Below, piece by piece: positions 27,143 to 36,293 of a DNA stretch of 64,000 bases; positions within the stretch are counted from its first letter, which is position 1, and every line of letters begins with the position of its first letter. Made by a program: the position numbers and the translations under genes. Under the pieces are notes generated by a model. It did not search any database. It worked only from the letters and a program-made list of their open reading frames with translations, and had not been told where the DNA came from. Source of the DNA: an uncultured Clostridia bacterium (GTDB lineage Bacteria > Bacillota > Clostridia > Christensenellales > DTU072); NCBI GenBank assembly GCA_944363505.1, contig CALVUD010000002.1:274516-338515 (forward strand), in the 5' to 3' direction.

Positions 27143-27173
27143 GTGCGCGCACCCCCGCAGGCGACGCGCGCAC
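27143..27173 (-). other. Intra-operon hairpin between aminotransferase and aldolase genes
   Basis: GTGCGCGC and GCGCGCAC form an 8-bp perfect stem with a 15-nt loop, 10 nt before the ribosome site of the downstream gene. There is no T-run, so it is not a normal terminator. It may affect mRNA stability or translation. Confidence 0.5.
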
Positions 27174-27224
27174 GCATAAACCTAATAATGTTTTTCCCTT
27201 GCGGGAACGTCCTTTCGGAGCTGA

Positions 27225-28724
27225 TTATTTCAACAATCCCCTGTCGGTGGCTTCGACAGTCGAGAACACTTTGTCGAAACGGCTGAGCGCGTCGTCGATG
27301 ACCTCGTCGGTGTCGGCGAGTGAGGTGTACAATCTGCTGCCGGCGAGAGTAACTATGCCGTTAGCCATATAAGCGGCGCCCATATGTTCCATGGCGTCCT
27401 TTCTTTCGTAGATCATCGCTTTGTGCTTCAACACGCCCAGCAAGGATTTGACGAGGTTGAAAGAGCTGAAATCGAAACTCATTGCGCCCGTGCACTCGAG
27501 GTGAACGATACTGCCCTGGTTGTATACGACGTAAGGCAGTTTGTGTTTGGCGACCAAGGCTTTCAAACCGTTTGCCAGTCTGTCGCCCGCCTGACCCGCC
27601 TTCACGCACGCGTTCGTGCGCTCGATCTCCTGAATGGTCAGATAACCCGCCATAGAGCTCATAGGGTTTGCCGCCAGAGTGCCGCCGACGTAAGCGCGAT
27701 GTTTTCCGGTAGCGACGCCCGCAGCCATCAGACCCGCATAGTTCTTCTTGCCGCCTACGCCGCCCGCCGCGGGATAGCCGCCGGCGATGATCTTTCCGAA
27801 GATGGTCAGATCGGGTTCGATACCGAAATATCCCTGCGCGCCGCCGAGACCCAGACGGAATCCGGTAACCACTTCGTCGAATATGAACAACGCTCCGTAT
27901 TTATGAGCGAGTTTGAGCGCTTCCGCGTTATAGTCCTTGGATACGGGACGGGTTCCCGATTCGGGACCTACCGGCTCCACTATGACCGCCGCGGTGCCAC
28001 CGCGCATCTTGTTCAGCCACAGCATTTTGTCCAACATTTCCAAAGAATTGGGCTTGACTTCGTCGGTAGTCTTATAGCAGTTGCCGGGGATACCGAAGCT
28101 TTCGAGGAACTGTCTGGTTCCGGGAATCTTCAGCCCGTAAACCATCTGATCGGACCAGCCGTGATATGCGCCGCCGACCTTGATGACTCTCTTTTTCTTG
28201 GTCTCTATCCTGGCAATCCTGAGCGCCGCCATGACCGACTCGGTTCCCGAGCCGAGCATACGGAACATCTCGACTGCCGGCATATGCTTGTTGATTTCCT
28301 TTGCAAGCAACAGTTCGGCTTCGTGCAAAAGTCCCGTAACGGGTCCGCATTCGTCCAAAAGCTTTTTGATCTCAGCCCTTATAGAGGGATAGTTGCTGCC
28401 AAGGATCGTGGGACCGCCCGCCTGAAGAAAGTCGATATACTGGTTTCCGTCGACGTCCCACATATATGCGCCTTCGGCTTTCGCCACCGCGATCGGGAAG
28501 GGATAGTTGAACGCAAGATTGTGCTGTACGCCGCCGGGAATGTAATTCTTGGCTTCCGTGGAAATCTTTTTGGAACCGGCGCATTTGGTATCGAAGTATT
28601 CCAGAATGCGTTTGAGTTCTTCGGGATTTACCTCATAAATGGGTTTAGAGGTAAGTTCGTGCAATTCCCGATAAATTTTATCGGGATCTTCCCAAAAAGA
28701 AACACCGTATTTTTGCTCGTCCAT
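27225..28724 (-). CDS. Class III aminotransferase (glutamate-1-semialdehyde aminomutase-like)
   Basis: 499 residues, longer than HemL (~430) because of an N-terminal extension of ~55 residues. It is a PLP enzyme of fold type I: cofactor Asp in IFDEVVTGFR (D283), Schiff-base Lys311 in FGKIIAGGYPA, and GSGTESVMAA (158-167) at the phosphate site. Similarity is to the GSA-aminomutase branch, but no other haem gene is nearby and the neighbours are aldolases and a sugar transporter. A role in amino-sugar or amino-polyol catabolism is therefore more likely than haem synthesis (inference). AGGAGG stands 12 nt before the ATG. It is the first gene of the cluster running leftwards. Confidence 0.8.
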   Translation of the reverse strand: MDEQKYGVSFWEDPDKIYRELHELTSKPIYEVNPEELKRILEYFDTKCAGSKKISTEAKNYIPGGVQHNLAFNYPFPIAVAKAEGAYMWDVDGNQYIDFLQAGGPTILGSNYPSIRAEIKKLLDECGPVTGLLHEAELLLAKEINKHMPAVEMFRMLGSGTESVMAALRIARIETKKKRVIKVGGAYHGWSDQMVYGLKIPGTRQFLESFGIPGNCYKTTDEVKPNSLEMLDKMLWLNKMRGGTAAVIVEPVGPESGTRPVSKDYNAEALKLAHKYGALFIFDEVVTGFRLGLGGAQGYFGIEPDLTIFGKIIAGGYPAAGGVGGKKNYAGLMAAGVATGKHRAYVGGTLAANPMSSMAGYLTIQEIERTNACVKAGQAGDRLANGLKALVAKHKLPYVVYNQGSIVHLECTGAMSFDFSSFNLVKSLLGVLKHKAMIYERKDAMEHMGAAYMANGIVTLAGSRLYTSLADTDEVIDDALSRFDKVFSTVEATDRGLLK

Positions 28725-28769
28725 AGTAATTTATTGCCTCCTACTACGATTATCGTTATATTTTCATCA

Positions 28770-31700
28770 TCAGCCCGTTGCGGACAGAATCACGAATGAC
28801 AGTGAATATGTTCCGCGGAACGAATAGTTGTCCGAAATCTGGACCTTGTATTGTCCCGCCGCGCTCGGACGGTTGTCAAGCAACACCCAACCGCCGTCGG
28901 AATACATATAATACTTTATATCCGAAGATTTGATCTCCTCGGTAACGCCGCTCTCGTTCACGAAACTCGCCGTAAACGCGCCTATGCGGCTTCCCGTTTC
29001 CACGAACGTGCCCGTGGCAAAGCCCTGCGGCGGCGTAAATCTTACGTCTATGGCTGTGCCGTCGGGCATCGCGGTAACGACCCTTTGAGTTATGGTCAGC
29101 TCGCCGGGATCGGCGATAAGTTCGTAGAACGCGTTGTCGTTCGCGCCCGCGACCATGGAAGCGATAATGTCGTAGTAGCCTACGTTTTCTCCCGCCACCC
29201 TGCTTAGCGAAATCTGGATCAGATCGCCTTCCAGGACCACGCCGCCATCTATGGTATATCTGAATTCGGGGTCGGACTGACCGTAAACTTTCGACATATC
29301 GATTATCTCGATGAACAGCGTGCGCTTCGTTACGTTAAACGTACCGTACTCGATTTCGAGATCCTCGTAGTATTCGTTTCCGAAAATTATTATCTTTAAT
29401 GCGTAACTGCCGGGATATACGGGTCTCGATTCGCTCCAGGCTCCGTCAACGAAATACAATACGTCCGTCGAGGGCAGCACCGCCCCGGGAATGCTGGACG
29501 CGCTGATACCGACTACCGGTTCCGCCGAATCGCCGTATTCGTCCGAAGTACCCGAAAGAGATATTCTGTCGGCTCCGTCGGTACTCAGCCGGATTTTTCT
29601 GTACGTAGTAACTTCGAACGACGTTGACGCCGTACCGTAGGTAACGGTTACGGTCTGAACGTAACTGCCGCCGATAATGCTTCCCGAGCCGAAAGGACTG
29701 ACTATATAACCGCTTACCGCCAGCAGTCCGTCGGTCATGGGTACCACGTCGGATTCGCCGTTGGAATAATTCCTTTGCAAATATCCGCCGACGAGATCCA
29801 GTTGCTGCCCTTCCGCGTAATCGACTTTGGAGGGAACCTGAATGATCTCGATGCTTTCGAGCTGTCTGTTGCTGACGTAAAGGGTTATGGTGGCGGTAAA
29901 GCCGCCGTAGCTGATAGGCACTTCCAGCAAAACGTATATGCGTTCGCCGTTGTCGTCCTTGACCCAGTTCTCGTCCGACGCGACGACGTTACGGTCGTAA
30001 CGGATATATTCGACTCGCAGCGGCACTTCTATTTCCGTCGAGTCCGCAAGTATAGCGGTAAACGTCAGCATCGAGACTCCGCCGTCGGCGTCGCCCCGGT
30101 AAACGCTGAGATCCTGACCCAAAGTAACGACCAGAGCGTAATATCTTTCACCTTTGTCGTCGGTAAACTCGCTCATTCCCGCCTGGGTAGCGTCAAACGC
30201 GATACCCTTCAGCGGAGAGTCGTCTATAATTATATCGGTATAAGCGGTAAAGCTCTTGCCGCCCGCAGAATAGTATATCGGCAACGAATACAGTCCGCTC
30301 GTTCCGGGCGCTATCTCGCCGAATGAGATCGCGGCGTTGGGATACGATACCTGCTCCTGAGTGCCGTCGTCATATACCTTTACGAGCCTTAGCCCTGTGG
30401 CGTCGAAAGCCTCTCCCGGAGCGTAAACGCTCTTTGACGGCGCCGAAGAAACGGTAACCGAGGTAATCTGCCTGCCGGTCAGCGTTACCCCCAGGGTAAC
30501 GTAAGCGCCGCGGTATCCGAACACGAAAGTCTGACTCTTGCCCGTCAGCGAAGTCAATCCCGCCAAAAGCGTAACTTCGTCGGAACTTAGCGGTTCGTCG
30601 AACGGAGTCCCGTCCGCAAACTGTCCCCTGACGTCGTACGCCGCGAGGAGCGAGGCGTAATCGGATTCAGACACCACCGCGCCCAAACCTATCTGAGCGT
30701 TCGTTATAACGTCGTACACGCCTATCGAGCCGACGTATGCGGATGCGTCGACCACGCTGAAGTCGAACGACGCTTCAAGTCCGTAATATTCGATAACCAG
30801 CCTGTAATCGCCCAAAGTGTTGAACACGTTGGAGGTCTCGCCGCCCTGTTCTCCGTCGTTCATCACGTAATAACGCCCGTATTGAGAAACGAAATCCGCC
30901 GTCAGGAGCGAATAGCTGACCTGTTCGCCCGTATTGAGTTCGGCGTAAAGCGAAGTTCCCGTCAGATCGAGTTCGCGGTCGACGCTCGCACGATAAACGC
31001 TTTTGTACGGGAAAGACACGTCCAGTCTGTACGCGACGGGTTTGGCTACCTTGACAAGGAAAGAAGCCTCTTTTCCGCCTGCGGTGAAAGAAATCGTCTG
31101 AACGGAATAACCCGAACCCGTTTCGGTGGCGGCGTTGTATCTGAGCGTCAGCACCGAACCGTCCGAAAGCATGCTCTCGGTGAGCTGACCCCAACCAGAG
31201 CCCGAACCGTCGCCGTACTCGAATTCCCAGGTTTCGTTATTGTAAAGGATGTTGTACTTCAAATATCCCGTAGTCAGCACGGTGCCCTGAGCGAAGATCT
31301 TCTCGTTAATGCGATCCGCCGACGGACGCGCATCCGCGACAAACATCGTATGCGCCTGTTTTTCGAAAACGCTGACCGAAATCGGAGTAAAGAAATTGTT
31401 GGAAGCGTAACGGATATATGCGGTAACCTCGCCCGCCACGTCGAAAGTGTAATTGGTCTTGTCGACTATGTAATTCGCGGATTCGGTACCGTTGACGTAC
31501 AGATAAAACGCGCTGTCGTCCATATAAATTTCTTCGGTATATCCGTTGTCGTAAGTGATGCGCGCCTTGCCCGTCGCCCAGTTTATCTTGTCGCCCTGCA
31601 CGACGTGGGTAAGAAGCGAAGGCTGAACGCCGGTGGAGGCGAACCCCACAGTAACGGGAGCGGTTATTATTTCGACGGATTTACAGGAAGGATTGACGAC

Positions 31701-32525
31701 GCTGACGATGAACGACGTATATTTCCCGCCGTAAGTTATCGCCACGTTGGACCTGCCGTTGGCATAGCTGAAATCGTATTCGACGATAAAGTCGTCCTTG
31801 TTCGCTTCCGACCAGGCGACCGTTCCCTCGGTGCCGTTGTCGTAGTTCAGTTTCAGCTCCAGCCCCGTCAGCAGAATGGCGTCGCCGACGAAATACGAAG
31901 TCTTGCCGGGCGTCGAAAGCACGGAAACGGAAGTCAGCGTCTTGGATTTCACGACGATGTCGAGCGGAAGCGAGAAGCCGTAGTAATTGACGTAAACGAC
32001 GTATTCGCCCGCTTTCAGCGAAGTCGAATAACCGGTAACCATATCGGTAGTGATCTTCTCCATGATGACGCTCTTGCCGTTCTGGTATCTGATGGAGAGC
32101 GAAACGCCCGTAACGTCCAGCGCCCCGCCTTCCACTACGCTGATTTCGTCGGGACGCGCCGATATGAAAACGTCGGTAACCTGTATTGCCAGAACTGTGA
32201 CCTCGACGTTGACGGATTTACCGCGGTAAGTCAACGTAACCGTCTGGGTGCCTACCGTATTCGGGGAAAAACCCGTAACCGTAACGCCCTCGTCGTCCAT
32301 ATCGACGACGGAGCGGTTACCCGATTCGTAATTGACGATTATGGAGCAGTTTTCCAAAGAAAGTCCGTCGCCCTGATAGACCGTGGCGGCGGACTCGGGA
32401 AAGTTGTTTACGGCTATGGAAACGACGGCGTCGGAAGAATCGTCGGTAACGCAAGCGGACAACGCCGCGAGCGTAACCAGCAGACATATGACCAGTGCGA
32501 TTGTAACCGAGATTTTCCTGCGCAT
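28770..32525 (-). CDS. Ig-like (Big_3/MBG) surface lipoprotein, 1251 residues
   Basis: The signal peptide ends in lipobox LSAC (Cys25), predicting membrane anchoring. Residues ~33-1040 consist of repeated Big_3-like domains (SYFVGDAILLTGLELKLNYDNG and similar) in the same style as the 3880-residue protein. Near 1040-1170 an MBG module appears (KVYGQSDPEFRYTI), followed by a last beta domain. No catalytic motif or sortase signal is seen. It has its own promoter and lies 45 nt before the aminotransferase gene with no visible terminator, so it may lead that operon. Binding of the glycan whose products enter the cluster is a reasonable but unproven role. Confidence 0.85.
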   Translation of the reverse strand: MRRKISVTIALVICLLVTLAALSACVTDDSSDAVVSIAVNNFPESAATVYQGDGLSLENCSIIVNYESGNRSVVDMDDEGVTVTGFSPNTVGTQTVTLTYRGKSVNVEVTVLAIQVTDVFISARPDEISVVEGGALDVTGVSLSIRYQNGKSVIMEKITTDMVTGYSTSLKAGEYVVYVNYYGFSLPLDIVVKSKTLTSVSVLSTPGKTSYFVGDAILLTGLELKLNYDNGTEGTVAWSEANKDDFIVEYDFSYANGRSNVAITYGGKYTSFIVSVVNPSCKSVEIITAPVTVGFASTGVQPSLLTHVVQGDKINWATGKARITYDNGYTEEIYMDDSAFYLYVNGTESANYIVDKTNYTFDVAGEVTAYIRYASNNFFTPISVSVFEKQAHTMFVADARPSADRINEKIFAQGTVLTTGYLKYNILYNNETWEFEYGDGSGSGWGQLTESMLSDGSVLTLRYNAATETGSGYSVQTISFTAGGKEASFLVKVAKPVAYRLDVSFPYKSVYRASVDRELDLTGTSLYAELNTGEQVSYSLLTADFVSQYGRYYVMNDGEQGGETSNVFNTLGDYRLVIEYYGLEASFDFSVVDASAYVGSIGVYDVITNAQIGLGAVVSESDYASLLAAYDVRGQFADGTPFDEPLSSDEVTLLAGLTSLTGKSQTFVFGYRGAYVTLGVTLTGRQITSVTVSSAPSKSVYAPGEAFDATGLRLVKVYDDGTQEQVSYPNAAISFGEIAPGTSGLYSLPIYYSAGGKSFTAYTDIIIDDSPLKGIAFDATQAGMSEFTDDKGERYYALVVTLGQDLSVYRGDADGGVSMLTFTAILADSTEIEVPLRVEYIRYDRNVVASDENWVKDDNGERIYVLLEVPISYGGFTATITLYVSNRQLESIEIIQVPSKVDYAEGQQLDLVGGYLQRNYSNGESDVVPMTDGLLAVSGYIVSPFGSGSIIGGSYVQTVTVTYGTASTSFEVTTYRKIRLSTDGADRISLSGTSDEYGDSAEPVVGISASSIPGAVLPSTDVLYFVDGAWSESRPVYPGSYALKIIIFGNEYYEDLEIEYGTFNVTKRTLFIEIIDMSKVYGQSDPEFRYTIDGGVVLEGDLIQISLSRVAGENVGYYDIIASMVAGANDNAFYELIADPGELTITQRVVTAMPDGTAIDVRFTPPQGFATGTFVETGSRIGAFTASFVNESGVTEEIKSSDIKYYMYSDGGWVLLDNRPSAAGQYKVQISDNYSFRGTYSLSFVILSATG

Positions 32526-32553
32526 TTCGACTCCGTACTACTTAAGTATTTTT

Positions 32554-32582
32554 ATTATAAAATACGCACGCGCAAAATGCAA
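32554..32582 (-). promoter_or_regulatory. Promoter of the 1251-residue lipoprotein
   Basis: TTGCAT (32577-32582), 17-nt spacer, TATAAT (32554-32559); a CGGAG ribosome site precedes the ATG at 32525. Confidence 0.7.
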
Positions 32583-32609
32583 GAGGTATTTTGAAATTTA
32601 GCCGTAGGT

Positions 32610-34535
32610 TTATCTGTCGAAGAAGTCGCCTGCGGGATAAGCGTATGCCAGCTGTCCTAATGCCGACCAACCCTGCAACAACGATCCCTGCGGATGCGTG
32701 GGCGAGAAAAATTCAACGGGCGTGAAATTGTATTTTTCGACGTTGTATTCGAACCATCTGGTCAGCGGATAGACGTGATCCATACCGTATTTCAGTTTGG
32801 CATAAGCGTATGCCGCGGAAAGGTACGGCCAGTCGCCGCCGTTATGGTAATAGTACGGTAACGACGACTTCAATACCACGGACGAATCGGGCTTATAAAA
32901 CGGGAACACCGCCAGCGTGCCGAAGTCGCCCGCTTTCTGTAACGGGTTGTTCTTGCTCTCCAGCAGTTTCTCCATTTTTTCCAGAACGGAACGCGCTTTT
33001 TCCGGATCGGCTATATCGAACAACACCGTCGTAACGGTATCTATCGACAAATTCTTTTCCGTGTAGTCTTTATTTTTATAGTTAACATAATAGCCGAGTT
33101 CGGGATCCCAAAGTATATCGTTTATGGCTTTCTTTACCGCCTCGGACTTTTTAAAGTATTCTTCGCACCTGGAGTCGTTGCTCTTTTTCAGCAGCCACGC
33201 GACGGCATAAAGCGCCCTCGCGTAAAGTGCTTCGTCGTAGGTGCAATAACCCTCTCTGAATACGTTGTCGCACCAGTCGCGGCGGTTATACGGACCACCC
33301 TTGAACAGAAGTCCCGTTTCGTCCTCGTACTCGGAAAGTTTGTTCACCACCTTCATTGCCGCGGCAAGGATCGTCATGCCGCGCCATTTCTCGGTCAAAA
33401 TGCCGAGGTCGCCCGTGAGCCTGACGTAATCGTACAAAAGTATCGCGAAAAACGACGGCGAATCGTAATGGTTGCCCCACCAGTTCTTGAAATTGGATTT
33501 GACCGCCGAGGGGCATTTGCCGTCTTTATTTATTCCCGCCGCCAAAGTTAGTATCTGATTGCGCACCATGTCCGGGCGGTATTTAAGGATCGAGATCGCC
33601 GTCCAATATCCGTCGCGGTAATACGTTCGGGCAGGAGACTGATATACTATTCCCGCGATAAAGCCTTTGAAACGACCCACTTCTTTATACATCGATACCG
33701 CGCAGTTATAAAGCGATTTGAAATAGGATTTTTCAAATTCGCTCTTGCAGGCGTCGGGCACGGGGATGGCGTCGCAATAATCGCACGCCGCTTTATAATG
33801 AATGTCGAAATCGTCGAACGCGCGTGCGACGTCCGTAGCCGAAAAATCGCCCCTCGTTCCCGCCGAAAGCACCATGCGGATCCTGCCGGTTTCCCCGCGT
33901 TTCACGCTTAGCGACGAATTGAACTGGTTTGTGTACAAATGGTTGGTTTCCAGCGCAACAGCCGGAACGGACACCGCAAAGTCGAAATAAAATCTTTCGA
34001 TGACGGTGTTTCTGATTACCAGACGTCCTTTGGTTTCCTCGTTCTTTCTGTGCCCCGCGATCTCGGAAGCCAACGTGCCGAACAAAAGTCTTGCAAGCGT
34101 GCCTGCAGAAAAACGCACCGCAAAGAAGTTCTTCATCCAGGATGTGATGTTTAACCCGAAATTCACCGTATCCGAAAACACGACGTCGCATTCCTCGGCT
34201 TTGACCTCGAATTCCGTGAATACGGCGTTCGTGCCGGGATCGGCGAACTGCGTGATCTTGATTTTCGCGCCGTTGAACGCGGTCTCCACGGTCTGAGTCC
34301 TGCCGCACATCGTAACCTTTTTGGGAGCGTACATGTCCATAGGCTCGCCGTTGACGGACATCTGGTTGTAATAGCAATCTATAAAGTCCCATTTATTGAC
34401 TACCGCATATTTCGATATCCCCCCCATTCCGTCGAACTGCGCCGTCAGCAGATTGTTGGAAATATCGTAGTAAGTCCTTTTCGAAAAATCTCCCTCGTAA
34501 ACGAGCGCGCCGTCAGCGTACGAAAACTTTTCCAT
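32610..34535 (-). CDS. Six-hairpin (alpha/alpha)6-barrel glycosidase-like protein
   Basis: 641 residues, no signal peptide, so cytoplasmic. An N-terminal beta-sandwich (~1-240) precedes an (alpha/alpha)6 barrel (~250-640), with ARTYYRDGYWTAISIL, NWWGNHYDSPSFFAILLYDY and a late PYYYHNGGDWPYLSAAYA. The layout resembles GH78/GH63/amylo-1,6-glucosidase-type enzymes; acid candidates are the Asp in YRDGYW and the Glu in PVEFFSP. The exact GH family is not clear. The start at 34535 is set by GAGGAGGAG 6 nt upstream; it overlaps the 3' end of the Gfo/Idh gene by 23 nt. It is the last gene of the citrate synthase operon. Confidence 0.7.
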   Translation of the reverse strand: MEKFSYADGALVYEGDFSKRTYYDISNNLLTAQFDGMGGISKYAVVNKWDFIDCYYNQMSVNGEPMDMYAPKKVTMCGRTQTVETAFNGAKIKITQFADPGTNAVFTEFEVKAEECDVVFSDTVNFGLNITSWMKNFFAVRFSAGTLARLLFGTLASEIAGHRKNEETKGRLVIRNTVIERFYFDFAVSVPAVALETNHLYTNQFNSSLSVKRGETGRIRMVLSAGTRGDFSATDVARAFDDFDIHYKAACDYCDAIPVPDACKSEFEKSYFKSLYNCAVSMYKEVGRFKGFIAGIVYQSPARTYYRDGYWTAISILKYRPDMVRNQILTLAAGINKDGKCPSAVKSNFKNWWGNHYDSPSFFAILLYDYVRLTGDLGILTEKWRGMTILAAAMKVVNKLSEYEDETGLLFKGGPYNRRDWCDNVFREGYCTYDEALYARALYAVAWLLKKSNDSRCEEYFKKSEAVKKAINDILWDPELGYYVNYKNKDYTEKNLSIDTVTTVLFDIADPEKARSVLEKMEKLLESKNNPLQKAGDFGTLAVFPFYKPDSSVVLKSSLPYYYHNGGDWPYLSAAYAYAKLKYGMDHVYPLTRWFEYNVEKYNFTPVEFFSPTHPQGSLLQGWSALGQLAYAYPAGDFFDR

Positions 34536-35661
34536 TGTTTTTCTCCTCCTCTTTGAATTTTGCAATCGTCATCGAATATTCCTCGGGATCTATCGGCAAG
34601 CTTACGGCTTTTCCCGAATATGCCGACATGTACGCGGCGTTAATGAACTCCAACGCCCTCGCCCCCTCGACGCCGTAAGCCACCGGCTTTGCGGCTTTGC
34701 CGTTCAGAAAATCCGCAAAAGTCCCGATCACGTTCAGCTGCTGTCCGAACAGCGCGTCGCGTATCAGTTTTATCAGACCGTAACGGTAGCGCTTTACTCT
34801 GACTTTGGCTTTTCCGTATCCGCGCTTGGCGGTGGCGTTCACGACCTCTTCCGACGGAGTGAACCTGTAATATTTCATCGAATACTTGCCTATCGTGAGC
34901 TTACCTTTGTCGGCGGCGATTTCCAAAAGATTGCTGCCCTTAAGCTCGTGCGCGGAAGCAGTAAAAGTGCCTTTCAGCCCGTCGGGATATTCCATGTAAC
35001 AGTACATCTCGTTTTCGACGGTTATATTCCGGTTGACGGTGCCCGCGTGGGCATAAATCCTCTCGGGCATACCAACCAGCCATTGTAATACGTCCAGCTG
35101 ATGCACGCATTGGTTTATCAGCACGCCGCCGCCTTCGCCCGACCAACTGGCTCTCCAGCCCCCCTGATCGTAATAGTTTTGAGAGCGGTACCAGTCTGTA
35201 ACCGTCAGAGTTACGCGCTTCAGCCTGCCCAGCGCACCCGAATCCACGATCTCTTTGGCACGCATATAAACGGGGTTGGTACGCTGATTGTACATTATCG
35301 CGAAAGGCGTTTCCGGATGAGCGGCGGCGATTTCGTTCATCCTAAGCGCTTCGCACGTTTCGACCGCCTCGGGTTTCTCGCTGAGCACCGCTATACCGCC
35401 CGCGATAAGCTCTGAGGCTATGGGTACGTGCGAGTAGTGCGGAGTGGCTATTATCGCGGCATCGGGTTTTATCTCCTCGACGCAGCGGCGCCAGTCGGTG
35501 AAACAGCGTACCTTTCCGTGAGCAGACTCGAATTTTCTCAACGCCTCGGTCGAGCAATCGGCTATCGCCGCGAGGCATGCGCCGTCGACCCTGTTTTTCA
35601 AAAGATTGGTTGCGTGTTTGGAGCCCATACGCCCCACGCCTATCACTATAAACTTTTTCAT
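34513..35661 (-). CDS. Gfo/Idh/MocA-family oxidoreductase
   Basis: 382 residues. The N-terminal Rossmann domain binds NAD(P) through IGVGRMGSKH (7-16). EKPEAV carries the conserved catalytic-type Lys (EKP motif), and GGGVLINQCVHQLDVLQWL matches the substrate domain helix with its His/Asp. Such enzymes oxidise or reduce sugars, inositols or amino sugars; the substrate is not predictable. It overlaps both neighbours (4 nt with the GDPD-like gene, 23 nt with the glycosidase), implying tight co-translation. Confidence 0.88.
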   Translation of the reverse strand: MKKFIVIGVGRMGSKHATNLLKNRVDGACLAAIADCSTEALRKFESAHGKVRCFTDWRRCVEEIKPDAAIIATPHYSHVPIASELIAGGIAVLSEKPEAVETCEALRMNEIAAAHPETPFAIMYNQRTNPVYMRAKEIVDSGALGRLKRVTLTVTDWYRSQNYYDQGGWRASWSGEGGGVLINQCVHQLDVLQWLVGMPERIYAHAGTVNRNITVENEMYCYMEYPDGLKGTFTASAHELKGSNLLEIAADKGKLTIGKYSMKYYRFTPSEEVVNATAKRGYGKAKVRVKRYRYGLIKLIRDALFGQQLNVIGTFADFLNGKAAKPVAYGVEGARALEFINAAYMSAYSGKAVSLPIDPEEYSMTIAKFKEEEKNNGKVFVR

Positions 35662-36293
35662 AATTCGGACAAATACTTGTACGCCGAAAGCGGTTTGTTG
35701 GTCGTAACGTTGTCGTTACCCTCGGCGACTATCTCTTTCAAAGAAGCTTCGTCATCCACGGTGTAAACCGAAAGCCCCAGACCCGATTCCCTGATCGCGC
35801 GTCTGACGCGGGCGTCGGCGGATCTGTAATTTACGTTCAACCCTTTCAGTTCATCGGCTTTGAACGACAATACGTAATCCCTGATCTTTTCCGCGTTCTG
35901 CTCGTTCAGCGCGAAGGGATAAAACGAAGAATTAAGGTACGCCTCCGCGCCGTCAAGGTATTTCACTTCTTCGGCGCACACCGCGCCCGTAAAATAGACG
36001 TTGCTTACCGCGTCCAAAGTCTTTGCCGCGGCTACGACGTCGCGGACCATGCCGCGCGCCTTCACGTCGCAGTTTACGCGTTTGCCGTAGCTTTTACAAA
36101 ACTCGAAAACGTATTCGAGCGGAATGCGCTTGCTCTTCGACAAAGGCACTATGACGTGCCCCAGCCACAGTCTCCCCCCGAGCCGCCTGATGTCGACCTC
36201 GATCGCTTCGATCTCGGGATGAAGAGCCATCTCTTCGAAATACCTGTAGGTGTTTCTGCCGGTGCCCAAAGCACCGCCGTGTGCCGTAATCAT
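35658..36293 (-). CDS. GDPD-like TIM-barrel protein with altered active site
   Basis: 211 residues. The start at 36293 is chosen because its ATG overlaps the stop of the PHP gene as ATGA; an upstream in-frame start lies deep within that gene. The glycerophosphodiester phosphodiesterase outline is visible: AHGG at 4-7 in place of the usual HRG, IEVDIRRLGGRLWLGH at 31-46 in place of E-x-D-(V/I)...(V/P)xHD. The Arg of HRG and the Glu of EN(T) are missing (GRNTYRYF). It is either a divergent phosphodiesterase or a sugar-phosphate hydrolase of related fold. The operon is all sugar genes, which favours the latter. Confidence 0.65.
   Translation of the reverse strand: MITAHGGALGTGRNTYRYFEEMALHPEIEAIEVDIRRLGGRLWLGHVIVPLSKSKRIPLEYVFEFCKSYGKRVNCDVKARGMVRDVVAAAKTLDAVSNVYFTGAVCAEEVKYLDGAEAYLNSSFYPFALNEQNAEKIRDYVLSFKADELKGLNVNYRSADARVRRAIRESGLGLSVYTVDDEASLKEIVAEGNDNVTTNKPLSAYKYLSEL

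Noticed and set aside
27225-28724. Calling the aminotransferase hemL
   Set aside because: It matches the GSA-aminomutase branch, but the extension and sugar-gene context argue against a haem role, so no gene symbol is given.
28725-28769. Separate promoter or terminator before the aminotransferase
   Set aside because: Only 45 nt with no hairpin and no convincing -35/-10 pair; read-through from the lipoprotein gene is more likely.
27384-28799. 471-residue plus-strand frame opposite the aminotransferase
   Set aside because: The minus-strand frame has clear PLP enzyme motifs; this one has none and lacks a start signal.
30882-32594. 570-residue plus-strand frame opposite the Ig-like lipoprotein
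   Set aside because: Antisense shadow; it even crosses the promoter region of the real gene.
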